Assembly: GCF_013375935.1 (NCBI RefSeq)
Contig: NZ_CP056117.1
Coordinates: 4,092,001-4,156,000 of the forward strand
Length of the DNA: 64,000 bases
From: Enterobacter cloacae
Lineage (GTDB): Bacteria; Pseudomonadota; Gammaproteobacteria; Enterobacterales; Enterobacteriaceae
Direction: 5' to 3'
This document shows positions 34,836 to 44,416 of the stretch, piece by piece. The notes under the pieces are model-generated. The model did not search any database, was not told where the DNA came from, and saw only the letters and a program-made list of their open reading frames with translations. Both the position numbers and the translations under genes were made by a program. Position 1 is the stretch's first letter. The number at the start of each line of letters is the position of its first letter.

Positions 34836-34957
34836 ATCCTGCCGGATCCACGAGGTAATAATTTGTCAGACAGTTTAACCGCCAGTTTTAAGGTGCTCCA
34901 GCCCAAAAAAACGTTACAATCAGCGGGCGTTAATCATATCGAAGGAAATGAGGGTTT

Positions 34958-35404
34958 ATGCGTACCGTTCTGAATGTGTTGAATTTTGTCCTTGGCGGTT
35001 TTGCCACCACCCTTTCCTGGCTTTTTGCCACCCTGGTGAGCATCGTGCTCATCTTCACCCTGCCGCTGACGCGCTCCTGCTGGGAAATCACTAAGCTGTC
35101 CCTCGTTCCGTATGGCAATGAAGCCGTACACGTGGATGAGCTGGAGCCGGAACGAAAAAGTGCCCTGATGAACACCGGCGGCACGCTGCTGAATATTCTG
35201 TGGCTGATCTTCTTCGGCTGGTGGCTGTGTCTGATGCATATCTTCGCCGGTATTGCCCAGTGCATTACGATTATCGGCATTCCGGTTGGCATCGCTAATT
35301 TTAAAATTGCCACCATCGCCCTGTGGCCGGTAGGGCGCCGGGTTGTTCCGGTAGAAGTGGCGCAAGCCGCGCGTGAAGCCAATGCCCGTCGTCGTTTTCA
35401 GTAA
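34958..35404 (+). CDS. yccF: YccF inner membrane protein
   Basis: A 148-residue membrane protein with two YccF domains (NFVLGGFATTLSWLFATLVSIVLIFTLPLTRSCWEI and LIFFGWWLCLMHIFAGIAQCITIIGIPVGIANFKIA). The function is unknown. It lies 19 bp before yccS in the same direction and is probably co-transcribed. Confidence 0.9.
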   Translation: MRTVLNVLNFVLGGFATTLSWLFATLVSIVLIFTLPLTRSCWEITKLSLVPYGNEAVHVDELEPERKSALMNTGGTLLNILWLIFFGWWLCLMHIFAGIAQCITIIGIPVGIANFKIATIALWPVGRRVVPVEVAQAAREANARRRFQ

Positions 35405-35423
35405 ATAAGGACAGGCCGCTCTC

Positions 35424-37586
35424 ATGCTAAGCCCCCTGCTTCGTCGCTATACGTGGAACAGTAACTGGCTCTATAACGTCAGGATCTTTATCGCCCTCTG
35501 CGGCACCGTGGCTCTGCCGTGGTGGCTGAACGATGTGAAGCTCACCATCCCTCTCACGCTTGGGGTGGTGGCCGGCGCGCTTGCCGATCTCGATGACCGT
35601 CTGGCCGGACGCTTGCGTAACCTGGTTATCACGCTGGTCTGCTTCTTTATTGCTTCCGCGTCCGTGGAGCTGCTTTTTCCCTGGCCCTGGCTGTTCGCCC
35701 TCGGGCTGACGGTATCCACCAGCGGATTCATTTTGCTCGGCGGCCTCGGGCAACGCTATGCCACCATTGCGTTCGGCGCCCTGCTGATTGCCATTTACAC
35801 CATGCTGGGCGTCTCCCTTTACGATCAGTGGTATCAGCAGCCTGTACTGCTGCTGTTGGGCGCAATCTGGTATAACCTGCTCACCTTAACCGGGCATCTT
35901 ATTTTTCCGGTTCGCGCCCTGCAGGACAACCTTGCCCGCAGTTACGAACAGCTGGCCCACTATCTGGAGCTGAAATCCCGGCTGTTCGATCCGGATATCG
36001 AAGAGGACAGCCAGGCGCCGCTGTACGATCTGGCGCTGGCAAATGGGCAACTGGTCGCCACGCTAAACCAGACGAAAGCCTCTCTGCTCACCCGCCTGCG
36101 CGGCGATCGCGGTCAGCGCGGCACCCGACGCACCCTGCACTATTACTTTGCCGCCCAGGATATTCACGAGCGTGCCAGCTCCTCGCATGTGCAGTACGCG
36201 GCTCTGCGCGAAAAGTTTCGCTACAGCGACGTGATGTTCCGCTTCCAGCGCCTGCTGTCGATGCAGTCACAGGCCTGCCAGCAGCTTGCCCGATCGATAC
36301 TGCTGCGTACGCCCTATCAGCATGACCCACGCTTTGAGCGCGCGTTCAGTCATCTGGATGCGGCGCTCGATCGCGTGCAGGCCAGCGGCACGTCGCCGGA
36401 ACAGTTCAAAGCCCTGGGCTTTTTGCTCAACAACCTGCGGGCCATTGATGCGCAGCTGGCCACCATTGAGTCTGAGCAGGCCCTGGCGCTGCCGGGCAAT
36501 GACGCGGAAAACCAGCTTGCCGACGACAGCCTGAACGGCTTCAGCGATATGTGGCTGCGCCTCAGCCGCCACTTTACGCCCGAATCGGCGCTCTTTCGCC
36601 ACGCGGTGAGGATGTCGCTGGTGCTGTGCGTGGGCTATGCCTTTATTCAGATTACGGGGCTGCACCACGGGTACTGGATCCTGCTGACCAGCCTGTTCGT
36701 CTGCCAGCCGAACTACAACGCGACCCGCCATCGCCTCGCGCTGCGTATTGTCGGGACATTAGTCGGGGTCGCCATCGGGCTGCCGGTCCTCTATTTTGTG
36801 CCATCAGTAGAAGGGCAGCTGATCCTGATTGTTATCACCGGCGTCCTGTTCTTTGCCTTCCGTAACGTGCAGTACGCCCACGCCACCATGTTCATTACGC
36901 TGCTGGTTCTGCTCTGCTTCAATCTGCTGGGCGAAGGGTTTGAAGTTGCCCTCCCCCGCGTGATCGACACCCTGATTGGCTGCGCCATCGCCTGGGCGGC
37001 GGTGAGCTTTATCTGGCCTGACTAGCGTTTTCGTAACTTACCGCGCGTGTCCGACAGAGCCATGAACGCCAACTGCCGCTACCTGGATGCCATCCTTGAG
37101 CAGTACCATCAGGGCCGCGATAACCGTCTGGCCTATCGCATTGCCCGCCGCGACGCGCACAACACCGATGCCGAACTGGCTTCCGTCGTCTCGAATATGT
37201 CCACAGAGCCACGCGCCACGGCAGAGATGCGGGAAACGGCCTTCCGTCTGCTGTGCCTGAACCATACCTTCACCAGCTATATCTCCACGCTCGGCGCACA
37301 CCGCGAGAGGCTGACGAACCCGGGTATCCTGGCGCTGCTGGACGACGCCGTCTGCTACGTTGATGACGCACTTCATCATCAGCCCGCGGATGAGCCACGG
37401 GTACACCAGGCGCTGGAGGAACTGTCGCAGCGTATCGTCCATCTTGACCCAGGGACCGACAACAAAGCGCCGCTGGTCCTACAGCAAATTGGCCTGCTTA
37501 TCGCTTTGCTGCCGGAAATTTGTCGACTGCGTCAGCAGATCGCTACCTGGCGGAACGATGCCCCTGCGACTCGGGCAGCGCATTAA
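35424..37586 (+). pseudogene. yccS: YccS (YhfK-family) membrane protein, interrupted by an amber stop
   Basis: The total frame of 720 residues equals E. coli YccS (about 720), but TAG at 37023-37025 interrupts it at codon 534, straight after the last membrane segment (AIAWAAVSFIWPD-*-RFRNLPRVSDRAMNANCRYLD). E. coli has Trp here, so TGG to TAG is the simplest change. The part before the stop (533 residues) has the two FUSC-type membrane bundles and the large cytoplasmic loop; the lost part is the C-terminal cytoplasmic helical domain. The rest of the frame is unbroken. Possible results are a truncated membrane protein, a pseudogene, or a base error. The 3' end overlaps the convergent sxy gene by 44 bp. 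Confidence 0.88.
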
Positions 37587-38169
37587 ACCACTCTGTAAGC
37601 TCCCGGCGAATCTCCGCCGGGAGTGCCGCCTCATGCAATCCCTCTATAGCACCTTCAAGCGCAAACAATACCCGGATACTCAGCCCCTTATTTTTAGAGC
37701 GCATTTTCAGCCAGCTTGTCTTAGACCCCAGCTGCCGTAGCGTCTCTTCATTAGTAATGCCCGCCTCCATAAGCAGGACCTCAATCTGAAAGGTCAGGTT
37801 CGGCAGATCCTTCAGCCGGTTACGCTGATGGCGCTGGTAGCGCTCTCTCCTGGCGGCATCCAGCGCAAAAGAGGAGAGCTGAAGCAGTTTTTCCCTGTCT
37901 TGCCACAGGCCTTCATCCACGCGGTAGTAATTAAGCAGAACCGGACGTCCGCGTTTCATTAACGTCAGAAAAGAAGAGGCGTTTTTTACACAGTACTTTG
38001 CACTCTCCTCACAGGCGCGAAGGTAGAGTTCGCCGTCAGACACCATGGCAAATACCGCTTCATCCACGGCCAGGGTATAACCGCCAAACAGGGCACGATG
38101 ACGAATTTCACCCAGCGGAGAGAGGTATTCCTGGGATTGATAAATCCGTTCATAAGATATCTTTTTCAT
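37543..38169 (-). CDS. sxy: Sxy (TfoX) competence and CRP-S regulator
   Basis: A 208-residue protein: the N-terminal TfoX domain (SYERIYQSQEYLSPLGEIRHRALFGGYTLAVDEAVFAMVSDGELYLRA) and the C-terminal TfoX domain (LKDLPNLTFQIEVLLMEAGITNEETLRQLGSKTSWLKMRSKNKGLSIRVLFALEGAIEG). It works with CRP at CRP-S promoters of competence genes. The start at 38169 (MKKISYERI) matches E. coli; the frame extends to 38190. Confidence 0.93.
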   Translation of the reverse strand: MKKISYERIYQSQEYLSPLGEIRHRALFGGYTLAVDEAVFAMVSDGELYLRACEESAKYCVKNASSFLTLMKRGRPVLLNYYRVDEGLWQDREKLLQLSSFALDAARRERYQRHQRNRLKDLPNLTFQIEVLLMEAGITNEETLRQLGSKTSWLKMRSKNKGLSIRVLFALEGAIEGLHEAALPAEIRRELTEWFNALPESQGHRSAR

Positions 38170-38346
38170 GATAATTCCATTAAAAATCAAACATTAACCA
38201 CGACATTTCTTACTAACGGATCCGTTAGCAGGAAAATAGGCAACTTATTGTCGTTGGGCAAGATGATTTTTTCAGGTTCACCGGGAATGGATGAAATTTG
38301 CGAGTTGCTTTCCGAAAATGAGGTTGATCTTTATGCATACAGGGGT

Positions 38347-38366
38347 TACTGTATATCCATACAGTA
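38347..38366 (+). promoter_or_regulatory. LexA (SOS) box of sulA
   Basis: TACTGTATATCCATACAGTA fits the LexA consensus CTG-N10-CAG with near-perfect symmetry and differs by one base from the E. coli sulA box. It is about 20 bp before the sulA start. Confidence 0.96.
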
Positions 38367-38386
38367 ACCACAGGGCTGGAATGAAC

Positions 38387-38896
38387 ATGTACACTTCAGG
38401 CTATGCAAATCACTCAACACCTTCCTCTTCTGCCGCCGGCACTACTGCGCAGAATTCTAGCGGACGTGTATCGACAGGGCTTATCAGTGAAGTGGTTTAC
38501 CGTGAAGACCAGCCGCTGTTAACACAACTTTTACTTTTGCCGCTGTTACAGCAGCTCGGCCAACAGTCTCGCTGGCAGCTCTGGCTGACGCCTCAGCAAA
38601 AACTGAGCCGCGAGTGGGTGCAGTCCGCTGGCCTGCCGCTGGCGAAGGTGATGCAGATTAATCAGCTTTCCCCGTGTGATACGGTCGAGTCGATGGTTCG
38701 GGCATTACGTACCGGGAACTACAGCGTCGTGATTGGCTGGCTTCCTGAGGAACTGACGGAAGAGGAACATTTGCGTCTGACTGAAGCAGCAGAAGAAGGT
38801 AACGCAATGGGCTTTATTATGCGGCCGGTTCGTGCAGATTCTTATCGCAGAGGACAACTTTCTGGGCTAAAAATTCACTCAAATTTGTACCATTGA
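38387..38896 (+). CDS. sulA: SulA SOS cell division inhibitor
   Basis: A 169-residue inhibitor of FtsZ polymerisation. The core [53 protein letters not shown] and the C-terminal [11 protein letters not shown], which is the Lon degradation signal, match E. coli. The N-terminal 30 residues differ, as usual between genera. The start at 38387 (MYTSGYANH) matches E. coli; an ATG at 38381 is two codons earlier. Confidence 0.94.
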   Translation: MYTSGYANHSTPSSSAAGTTAQNSSGRVSTGLISEVVYREDQPLLTQLLLLPLLQQLGQQSRWQLWLTPQQKLSREWVQSAGLPLAKVMQINQLSPCDTVESMVRALRTGNYSVVIGWLPEELTEEEHLRLTEAAEEGNAMGFIMRPVRADSYRRGQLSGLKIHSNLYH

Positions 38897-39083
38897 GTCA
38901 TTTTAAGAGTTTTCCTGGAATTTTTTTCGACCTCATGATGCAAAAAAAGTTCAACGCGCCAAAACTGCGGCAAGGCTTGTCTGACGCGGTTCTCGTTAAT
39001 TTTACTGCACAAAATTCGTTCAAAAAATGTTAAATATTGGGTATACGGACCTTTTTTTTTCATATGCCTGACGGACTTCACAC

Positions 39084-39252
39084 TTGTAAGTTTTCAGCTA
39101 CGTTGTAGACTTTACATCGCCAGGGGTGCTCGGCCTAAGCCGAAGATATCGGTAGGTTTATATTTGACCACGCCCCCCGGTGAAGGATTTAACCGTGATT
39201 TCTCTGACGGAGATATTCATGGCAAATTTTGGATGATAACGAGGCGCAAAAA
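39084..39252 (+). promoter_or_regulatory. ompA promoter and long 5' leader
   Basis: TTGTAA (39084) and TAGACT (39106), 16 bases apart, precede a start near 39119, as in E. coli. TGACGGACTTCACA just upstream resembles the CRP site of the E. coli promoter. The roughly 134-nt leader contains the 5' stem GCTCGGCCTAAGCCGAAG, known in E. coli to stabilise the mRNA, and the GATAACGAGGCGC region, where MicA and other sRNAs pair in E. coli. The rest of the 356-bp gap (38897-39083) holds a T-rich tract and no gene that I can see. Confidence 0.8.
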
Positions 39253-40305
39253 ATGAAAAAGACAGCTATCGCGATTGCAGTGGCACTGGCTGGCTTCGCT
39301 ACCGTAGCGCAGGCCGCTCCGAAAGATAATACCTGGTATGCAGGTGGTAAACTGGGCTGGTCTCAGTTCCATGACACTGGTTGGTACAACAGCGACCTGA
39401 ACAACGATGGCCCTACTCACGAGAGCCAGCTGGGTGCAGGTGCGTTCGGTGGCTATCAGGTTAACCCGTATGTTGGCTTTGAAATGGGTTACGACTGGTT
39501 AGGTCGTATGCCTTACAAAGGCGACAACGTAAATGGCGCTTTCAAAGCTCAAGGCGTACAGCTGACCGCTAAACTGGGTTACCCAGTAACTGACGATCTG
39601 GACGTGTACACCCGTCTGGGCGGCATGGTATGGCGTGCAGACTCCAGCAACAGCATCGCTGGTGACGACCACGACACTGGTGTTTCTCCAGTATTCGCTG
39701 GCGGCGTTGAGTGGGCAATGACCCGTGACATCGCTACCCGTCTGGAATACCAGTGGGTTAACAACATCGGTGACGGTGCTACCGTTGGCGTTCGTCCAGA
39801 CAACGGCATGCTGAGCGTTGGTGTTTCTTACCGTTTCGGTCAGCAGGAAGATGCGCCAGTCGTAGCTCCAGCTCCGGCTCCAGCTCCAGAAGTACAGACC
39901 AAGCACTTCACTCTGAAGTCTGACGTTCTGTTCAACTTCAACAAAGCGTCCCTGAAACCAGAAGGTCAGCAGGCGCTGGATCAGCTGTACACCCAGCTGA
40001 GCAACCTGGATCCTAAAGACGGTTCTGTAGTGGTTCTGGGCTTCACCGACCGTATCGGTTCTGACGCTTACAACCAGGGTCTGTCTGAGAAACGTGCACA
40101 GTCTGTAGTTGATTACCTGGTATCTAAAGGTATCCCAGCTAACAAGATCTCCCCACGTGGTATGGGCGAATCTAACCCAGTTACCGGTTCTACCTGTGAC
40201 AACGTGAAACCACGCGCTGCACTGATCGACTGCCTGGCACCAGATCGTCGCGTAGAGATCGAAGTTAAAGGTATCAAAGACGTTGTAACTCAGCCTGCGG
40301 CATAA
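39253..40305 (+). CDS. ompA: Outer membrane protein A
   Basis: A 350-residue protein. The signal peptide is [21 protein letters not shown]. Residues about 22-195 form the eight-stranded barrel with variable surface loops ([19 protein letters not shown] and GDDHDTG). A Pro-Ala hinge ([13 protein letters not shown]) follows, then the peptidoglycan-binding OmpA C-terminal domain with [22 protein letters not shown] and the diaminopimelate-binding Asp and Arg in [23 protein letters not shown]. Loop sequences are of the Enterobacter type. Codon use is highly biased, as expected for a very abundant protein. Confidence 0.97.
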   Translation: MKKTAIAIAVALAGFATVAQAAPKDNTWYAGGKLGWSQFHDTGWYNSDLNNDGPTHESQLGAGAFGGYQVNPYVGFEMGYDWLGRMPYKGDNVNGAFKAQGVQLTAKLGYPVTDDLDVYTRLGGMVWRADSSNSIAGDDHDTGVSPVFAGGVEWAMTRDIATRLEYQWVNNIGDGATVGVRPDNGMLSVGVSYRFGQQEDAPVVAPAPAPAPEVQTKHFTLKSDVLFNFNKASLKPEGQQALDQLYTQLSNLDPKDGSVVVLGFTDRIGSDAYNQGLSEKRAQSVVDYLVSKGIPANKISPRGMGESNPVTGSTCDNVKPRAALIDCLAPDRRVEIEVKGIKDVVTQPAA

Positions 40306-40317
40306 GTTATCGTCTTA

Positions 40318-40348
40318 TAAAAAAACCCCGCTATGCGGGGTTTTTTAT
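40318..40348 (+). terminator. ompA terminator
   Basis: AACCCCGC-TAT-GCGGGGTTTTTTATT. Confidence 0.93.
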
Positions 40349-40370
40349 TATCTGAACAAACGTAAAAACG

Positions 40371-40823
40371 TCATTTTTTACCCAGCAGTGCCTGCAAATC
40401 GTTCTTCAGCGTCGACATCTGGCTGGCATATTTTTCTTTGTGTTCGGCATCTTCAATCAGCTGCACCACCGTTTCAGACAAAGTTTTCCCGCGACGTTGC
40501 GCAAGCCCGGCCAGACGCTGCCAGACCATAAACTCCAGGTCGATGGATTTTTTACGGGTGTGCTGATGTTCAGCATTGAAGTGCCGCTTACGTCGCGCAC
40601 GGATAGTTTGCTTCATCCGGTTCAACAGGGCCGGATTAATGTGTTTCTCAATCCAGCCGTTGACCTGTACCGGTTCGTTTTCGAGGGTCAGCAACATATC
40701 CACAGCTTCTTGTGCCGCGCTGGCTTCGATGTAGCAGGTGATCAGCTCCCCTTCACGGTGCTTTTTGACCAGGTACTTCCATTTCCAGCCGCTTTCGAGG
40801 TTTTCCAGTTGTTGATATTTCAT
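40371..40823 (-). CDS. matP: MatP, Ter macrodomain organiser
   Basis: A 150-residue DNA-binding protein ([45 protein letters not shown]). The ribbon-helix-helix part [42 protein letters not shown] and the C-terminal coiled coil are visible. MatP binds matS sites and condenses the terminus region, also contacting ZapB. No matS site was recognised by eye nearby. Confidence 0.93.
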   Translation of the reverse strand: MKYQQLENLESGWKWKYLVKKHREGELITCYIEASAAQEAVDMLLTLENEPVQVNGWIEKHINPALLNRMKQTIRARRKRHFNAEHQHTRKKSIDLEFMVWQRLAGLAQRRGKTLSETVVQLIEDAEHKEKYASQMSTLKNDLQALLGKK

Positions 40824-41009
40824 TGCGATCTCAGTGTTACCGTGTAACTCTGTTCAGAATATCAGTTTTTTGGCAATCTGCTGAAAAGAAATCATATCCT
40901 GTGAAACACGACAGGCTATCTGCATGACGAAATCCCGAATCCTGATTGGGCAGAGTGCACCGCTTACGGTATACTCCACGGTTTTACATCTGACTAAAAA
41001 ACATCAACT

Positions 41010-42770
41010 TTGACCATTACGAAACTTGCATGGCGTGACCTGGTTCCGGATACCGAGAGCTATCAGGAGCTGTTTGCACAGCCAGACCTCACAAAAGAAC
41101 ACGAATACATACTTAGCGAGACACAACCGCGTTTGCATTACGCGCTGGAGCAGATGACGTCCCCCTGGGCGACATCTCCTTTCATGCTGCTCAAAGCCCC
41201 GGAAGAAGCCGAGTATCTGACGCTTCTCGGTGATGCCATGCGCCAGTTGCAGCCGAAAACGAACGCCGTTTTTGGCGGTCGCTATCATGTTGCCGGACGC
41301 GACGTCACGTTCGAACCGTCAACGCAGGCCGACGGGCTTTTCGCCGCAAAAGGCGAGGTGATTACCGCCAGCTGGGTGGAAGCCGAGCAGCTGTTTGGCT
41401 GCCTTCGTCAGTTTAATGGTGAAGTGTCGCTGCAGCCGGGGCTGGTACACCGCGCGAACGGCGGCGTGCTGCTGATTTCCCTTCGCACCCTACTTGCACA
41501 GCCTCTGCTGTGGATGCGCCTGAAAATGGTAGTAACGCAGCAGCGTTTTGACTGGATTGGCTACGACGATTCGCGTCCGCTGCCTGTATCCGTCCCGTCG
41601 ATGCCGCTCTCGCTGACCGTTGTGCTGACGGGTGACCGCGAATCTCTGGCTGATTTCCAGGAAATGGAGCCAGAACTCGCGGAACAGGCCGTATACAGTG
41701 AATACGAAGACAATATCCAGATTGCCGATGCCGATGACATGGCGCAGTGGTGCAGCTGGGTTATGGACGTGGCAGAACGTTTTGCCCTGCCCTCACCGGC
41801 CGACGACGCGTGGCCCGGCTTAATCCGCGAGGCCGTGCGCTATACCGGCGATCGGGAAACCCTGCCGCTCTGCCCGCTCTGGATTGGCAAACAGCTGCGT
41901 GAAGTAGGCGTCATCAGCGGCAGCGGCGCGTTTAGCGGCGAGCAGTTTACCCAGATGCTGGCCCAGCGCGAATGGCGTGAAGGCTATCTTGCTGACCGTA
42001 TGCAGGATGAAATTCTGCTGGAGCAAATTCTGGTGGAAACCGAAGGCGAACGTATCGGGCAGATCAACGCCTTGTCCGTTATCGAGTTCCCGGGGCACCC
42101 GCGCGCCTTTGGCGAGCCTTCCCGCATCAGCTGTGTTGTGCACGTTGGTGACGGCGAATTTACCGATATCGAACGCAAGGCCGAGCTGGGCGGAAACATT
42201 CATGCCAAAGGCATGATGATTATGCAGGCCTTCCTTATGTCTGAACTCCAGCTTGAGCAACAGATCCCCTTCTCTGCCTCTCTGACCTTCGAGCAGTCCT
42301 ACAGTGAAGTCGACGGCGATAGCGCCTCCATGGCCGAGCTGTGCGCGCTGATCAGTGCCCTGGCAGAAGTGCCAATCAATCAGAACATCGCGATCACCGG
42401 CTCCGTGGATCAGTTTGGTCGTGCCCAGCCGGTCGGCGGACTGAATGAAAAAATTGAGGGTTTCTTTGCCATCTGCGAGCAGCGCGGTTTAAACGGCAAA
42501 CAGGGCGTTATTATTCCAGCCCCTAACGCCCGTCATTTGAGCCTGAGCCAGGCGATTCTGGACGCGGTAGAGCAGGAACAATTCTTCATCTGGGCCATCG
42601 AAGGCGTTGATGATGCACTACCCTTACTGACAAACCTGGTCTGGGATGGCGAAGGACAGACCACCCTGATGCAGACCATTCAGGAACGTATTGCTCAGGC
42701 GACACAGCAGGATGCTCGTCATCGTTATCCGTGGCCGTTACGCTGGTTAAGTTGGTTTAGTGCAAACTGA
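41010..42770 (+). CDS. ycbZ: Lon-type protease YcbZ (LonB-like)
   Basis: A 586-residue protein close to E. coli YcbZ, starting with TTG ([22 protein letters not shown]). The C-terminal third is a Lon S16 protease domain with the catalytic Ser in [16 protein letters not shown] and Lys in [18 protein letters not shown]. The middle part is a degenerate AAA module ([17 protein letters not shown] retains a Walker-B-like strand). The substrate is unknown. It is divergent from matP and followed by fabA. Confidence 0.9.
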   Translation: MTITKLAWRDLVPDTESYQELFAQPDLTKEHEYILSETQPRLHYALEQMTSPWATSPFMLLKAPEEAEYLTLLGDAMRQLQPKTNAVFGGRYHVAGRDVTFEPSTQADGLFAAKGEVITASWVEAEQLFGCLRQFNGEVSLQPGLVHRANGGVLLISLRTLLAQPLLWMRLKMVVTQQRFDWIGYDDSRPLPVSVPSMPLSLTVVLTGDRESLADFQEMEPELAEQAVYSEYEDNIQIADADDMAQWCSWVMDVAERFALPSPADDAWPGLIREAVRYTGDRETLPLCPLWIGKQLREVGVISGSGAFSGEQFTQMLAQREWREGYLADRMQDEILLEQILVETEGERIGQINALSVIEFPGHPRAFGEPSRISCVVHVGDGEFTDIERKAELGGNIHAKGMMIMQAFLMSELQLEQQIPFSASLTFEQSYSEVDGDSASMAELCALISALAEVPINQNIAITGSVDQFGRAQPVGGLNEKIEGFFAICEQRGLNGKQGVIIPAPNARHLSLSQAILDAVEQEQFFIWAIEGVDDALPLLTNLVWDGEGQTTLMQTIQERIAQATQQDARHRYPWPLRWLSWFSAN

Positions 42771-42838
42771 TCGGACTTGTTCAGCGTACACGTGTTAGCT
42801 ATCCTGCGTCCTTCACTAAAATAAGGCTTACTGAGAAC

Positions 42839-43357
42839 ATGGTAGATAAACGCGAATCCTATACTAAAGAAGACCTTCTTGCCTCTGGTCGCGGTGAACT
42901 GTTTGGCGCGAATGGCCCGCAGTTACCGGCCCCAAATATGCTGATGATGGACCGTGTCGTGAAAATGACCGAAACCGGCGGCAACTTTGATAAGGGTTAC
43001 GTAGAAGCAGAACTCGATATCAACCCGGACCTGTGGTTCTTCGGTTGCCACTTTATTGGCGATCCGGTAATGCCTGGCTGCCTCGGCCTCGATGCAATGT
43101 GGCAGCTGGTTGGCTTCTATCTGGGCTGGCTTGGCGGTGAAGGCAAAGGCCGCGCGCTGGGCGTTGGTGAAGTGAAATTCACCGGTCAGGTTCTCCCGAC
43201 CGCGAAGAAAGTCACCTACCGCATCCATTTCAAACGCATCGTTAACCGTCGTCTGATTATGGGCCTGGCGGATGGCGAAGTGCTGGTTGATGGTCGTCTG
43301 ATCTATACCGCGAACGATCTGAAAGTGGGTCTGTTCCAGGATACCTCTGCTTTCTGA
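42839..43357 (+). CDS. fabA: FabA 3-hydroxydecanoyl-ACP dehydratase/isomerase
   Basis: A 172-residue hot-dog-fold enzyme that introduces the double bond of unsaturated fatty acids. The catalytic His is in [14 protein letters not shown] (His71) and the catalytic Asp in [15 protein letters not shown] (Asp85). Length and sequence are those of E. coli FabA. Confidence 0.96.
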   Translation: MVDKRESYTKEDLLASGRGELFGANGPQLPAPNMLMMDRVVKMTETGGNFDKGYVEAELDINPDLWFFGCHFIGDPVMPGCLGLDAMWQLVGFYLGWLGGEGKGRALGVGEVKFTGQVLPTAKKVTYRIHFKRIVNRRLIMGLADGEVLVDGRLIYTANDLKVGLFQDTSAF

Positions 43358-43385
43358 TAGCGGCTTTTAGCCTCCTCCAGAAAGG

Positions 43386-43418
43386 CGAAACCTCCGCATT
43401 GCGGAGGTTTCTTTTTAA
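43386..43418. terminator. Bidirectional terminator between fabA and rmf
   Basis: AAACCTCCGC-ATT-GCGGAGGTTTCTTTTT serves fabA on the plus strand and, more weakly, rmf on the minus strand. Confidence 0.88.
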
Positions 43419-43428
43419 AGAGACGGTA

Positions 43429-43596
43429 TCAGGCAAGTACTGCCCTGTCTCCGATGGCTTCTCGCCAGCCCCCTAACCATTGAGACCTTTGATTTAAGGC
43501 CTGGTAGGGACACATTTCTTTTGAACGTCCGGCGATGCCAGCCTGATAACCACGTTGATGAGCCCTTTCCAGGCGATCTCGTTTCTGTCTCTTCAT
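43429..43596 (-). CDS. rmf: RMF ribosome modulation factor
   Basis: A 55-residue basic protein. Minus-strand translation begins MKRQKRDRLERAHQRGYQAG and continues IAGRSKEMCPYQALNQRSQW to end LGGWREAIGDRAVLA, almost identical to E. coli RMF. It joins 70S ribosomes into inactive 100S dimers in stationary phase. The gap on its upstream side (43597-43793) should contain its stress-induced promoter; I found no other gene in it. Confidence 0.95.
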   Translation of the reverse strand: MKRQKRDRLERAHQRGYQAGIAGRSKEMCPYQALNQRSQWLGGWREAIGDRAVLA

Positions 43597-43793
43597 GCCT
43601 CGTTTCCCTCATTCTTTTGTCTGGTGGAAAGAAAACAGTGGTTGCAATATGTGCAAGCACAGTTAACGAATACCCCGAATCAGCCTCAGCGTCAACGTTC
43701 AAAATTCATACGGGTGTCATATTTGTGAGCTATGCGGAAGATCGTTTGTACAAAAAATGTGATGCGGCACAAGTAACAGCCTGAAGCCAAAAC

Positions 43794-43832
43794 GAAAAAA
43801 AGCCGCAATCAGCGACAAGCTGAGAGCGGCTT
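43794..43832 (-). terminator. Terminator of the pqiABC operon
   Basis: On the minus strand AAGCCGC and GCGGCTT enclose an inner CAGC/GCTG stem and are followed by TTTTTTT. Confidence 0.85.
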
Positions 43833-43849
43833 ACGACTATGAATTTTAC

Positions 43850-44416
43850 TTATGGCAGCCGGGAAATCTCTCTGGCAATGGCGGCCGACTCCTGCGCCCA
43901 TCCCTGTGCGAGCACTTTCACCATCTCGTCATATCCATCTTTTTGCTGCTTCAGCTCAAGATGGAAAGGACGCTTGATCAGCTGTCCCTGATGGTTCAGC
44001 AGCCACTCCCCGCTGATGACAACGGCACCGTCATAGCGGCCGTGGAAGCCCGTTACGTTAACATTCAGCGTGTCCTGATCGCTTCCCAAAGGCTGTGAGG
44101 CCACGACCCAGCCGGGGAGCTGACCGCTCAGATTTGCCACCAGCGTATTGCGTAACTGCTGATCCAGCGGGCTGGCCCACAGGTTATTGCTGGCGATCAC
44201 GTACTGCACGTCGCTGGTCTGGTAAACCACCCCGTTGCCTGCCAGATAATCCGGTACCGCAACCTGCTCGACCCACAGCAGCCGGCTGCCCTGCGAGGCG
44301 ATGCTTTGAGCGCCCGGCTGCGCGCCCATGGGCAGCTGATAGTAGCTTTTGTTATCACTTCCCGAGCTACAGGCCGTTAATACCAGCGCGCCCACGATAG
44401 TTAGCCATTTTTTCAT
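43850..44416 (-). CDS. pqiC: PqiC outer-membrane lipoprotein
   Basis: A 188-residue DUF330 lipoprotein. The signal is MKKWLTIVGALVLTAC with the lipobox LTAC (Cys16). It is anchored in the outer membrane and works with PqiB, an MCE protein that spans the periplasm, in lipid traffic between membranes. Its start overlaps the pqiB stop (ATGA). Confidence 0.92.
   Translation of the reverse strand: MKKWLTIVGALVLTACSSGSDNKSYYQLPMGAQPGAQSIASQGSRLLWVEQVAVPDYLAGNGVVYQTSDVQYVIASNNLWASPLDQQLRNTLVANLSGQLPGWVVASQPLGSDQDTLNVNVTGFHGRYDGAVVISGEWLLNHQGQLIKRPFHLELKQQKDGYDEMVKVLAQGWAQESAAIAREISRLP

Noticed and set aside
38897-39083. Small gene between sulA and ompA
   Set aside because: No frame with a start, ribosome site and protein-like composition; the stretch is upstream regulatory DNA of ompA.
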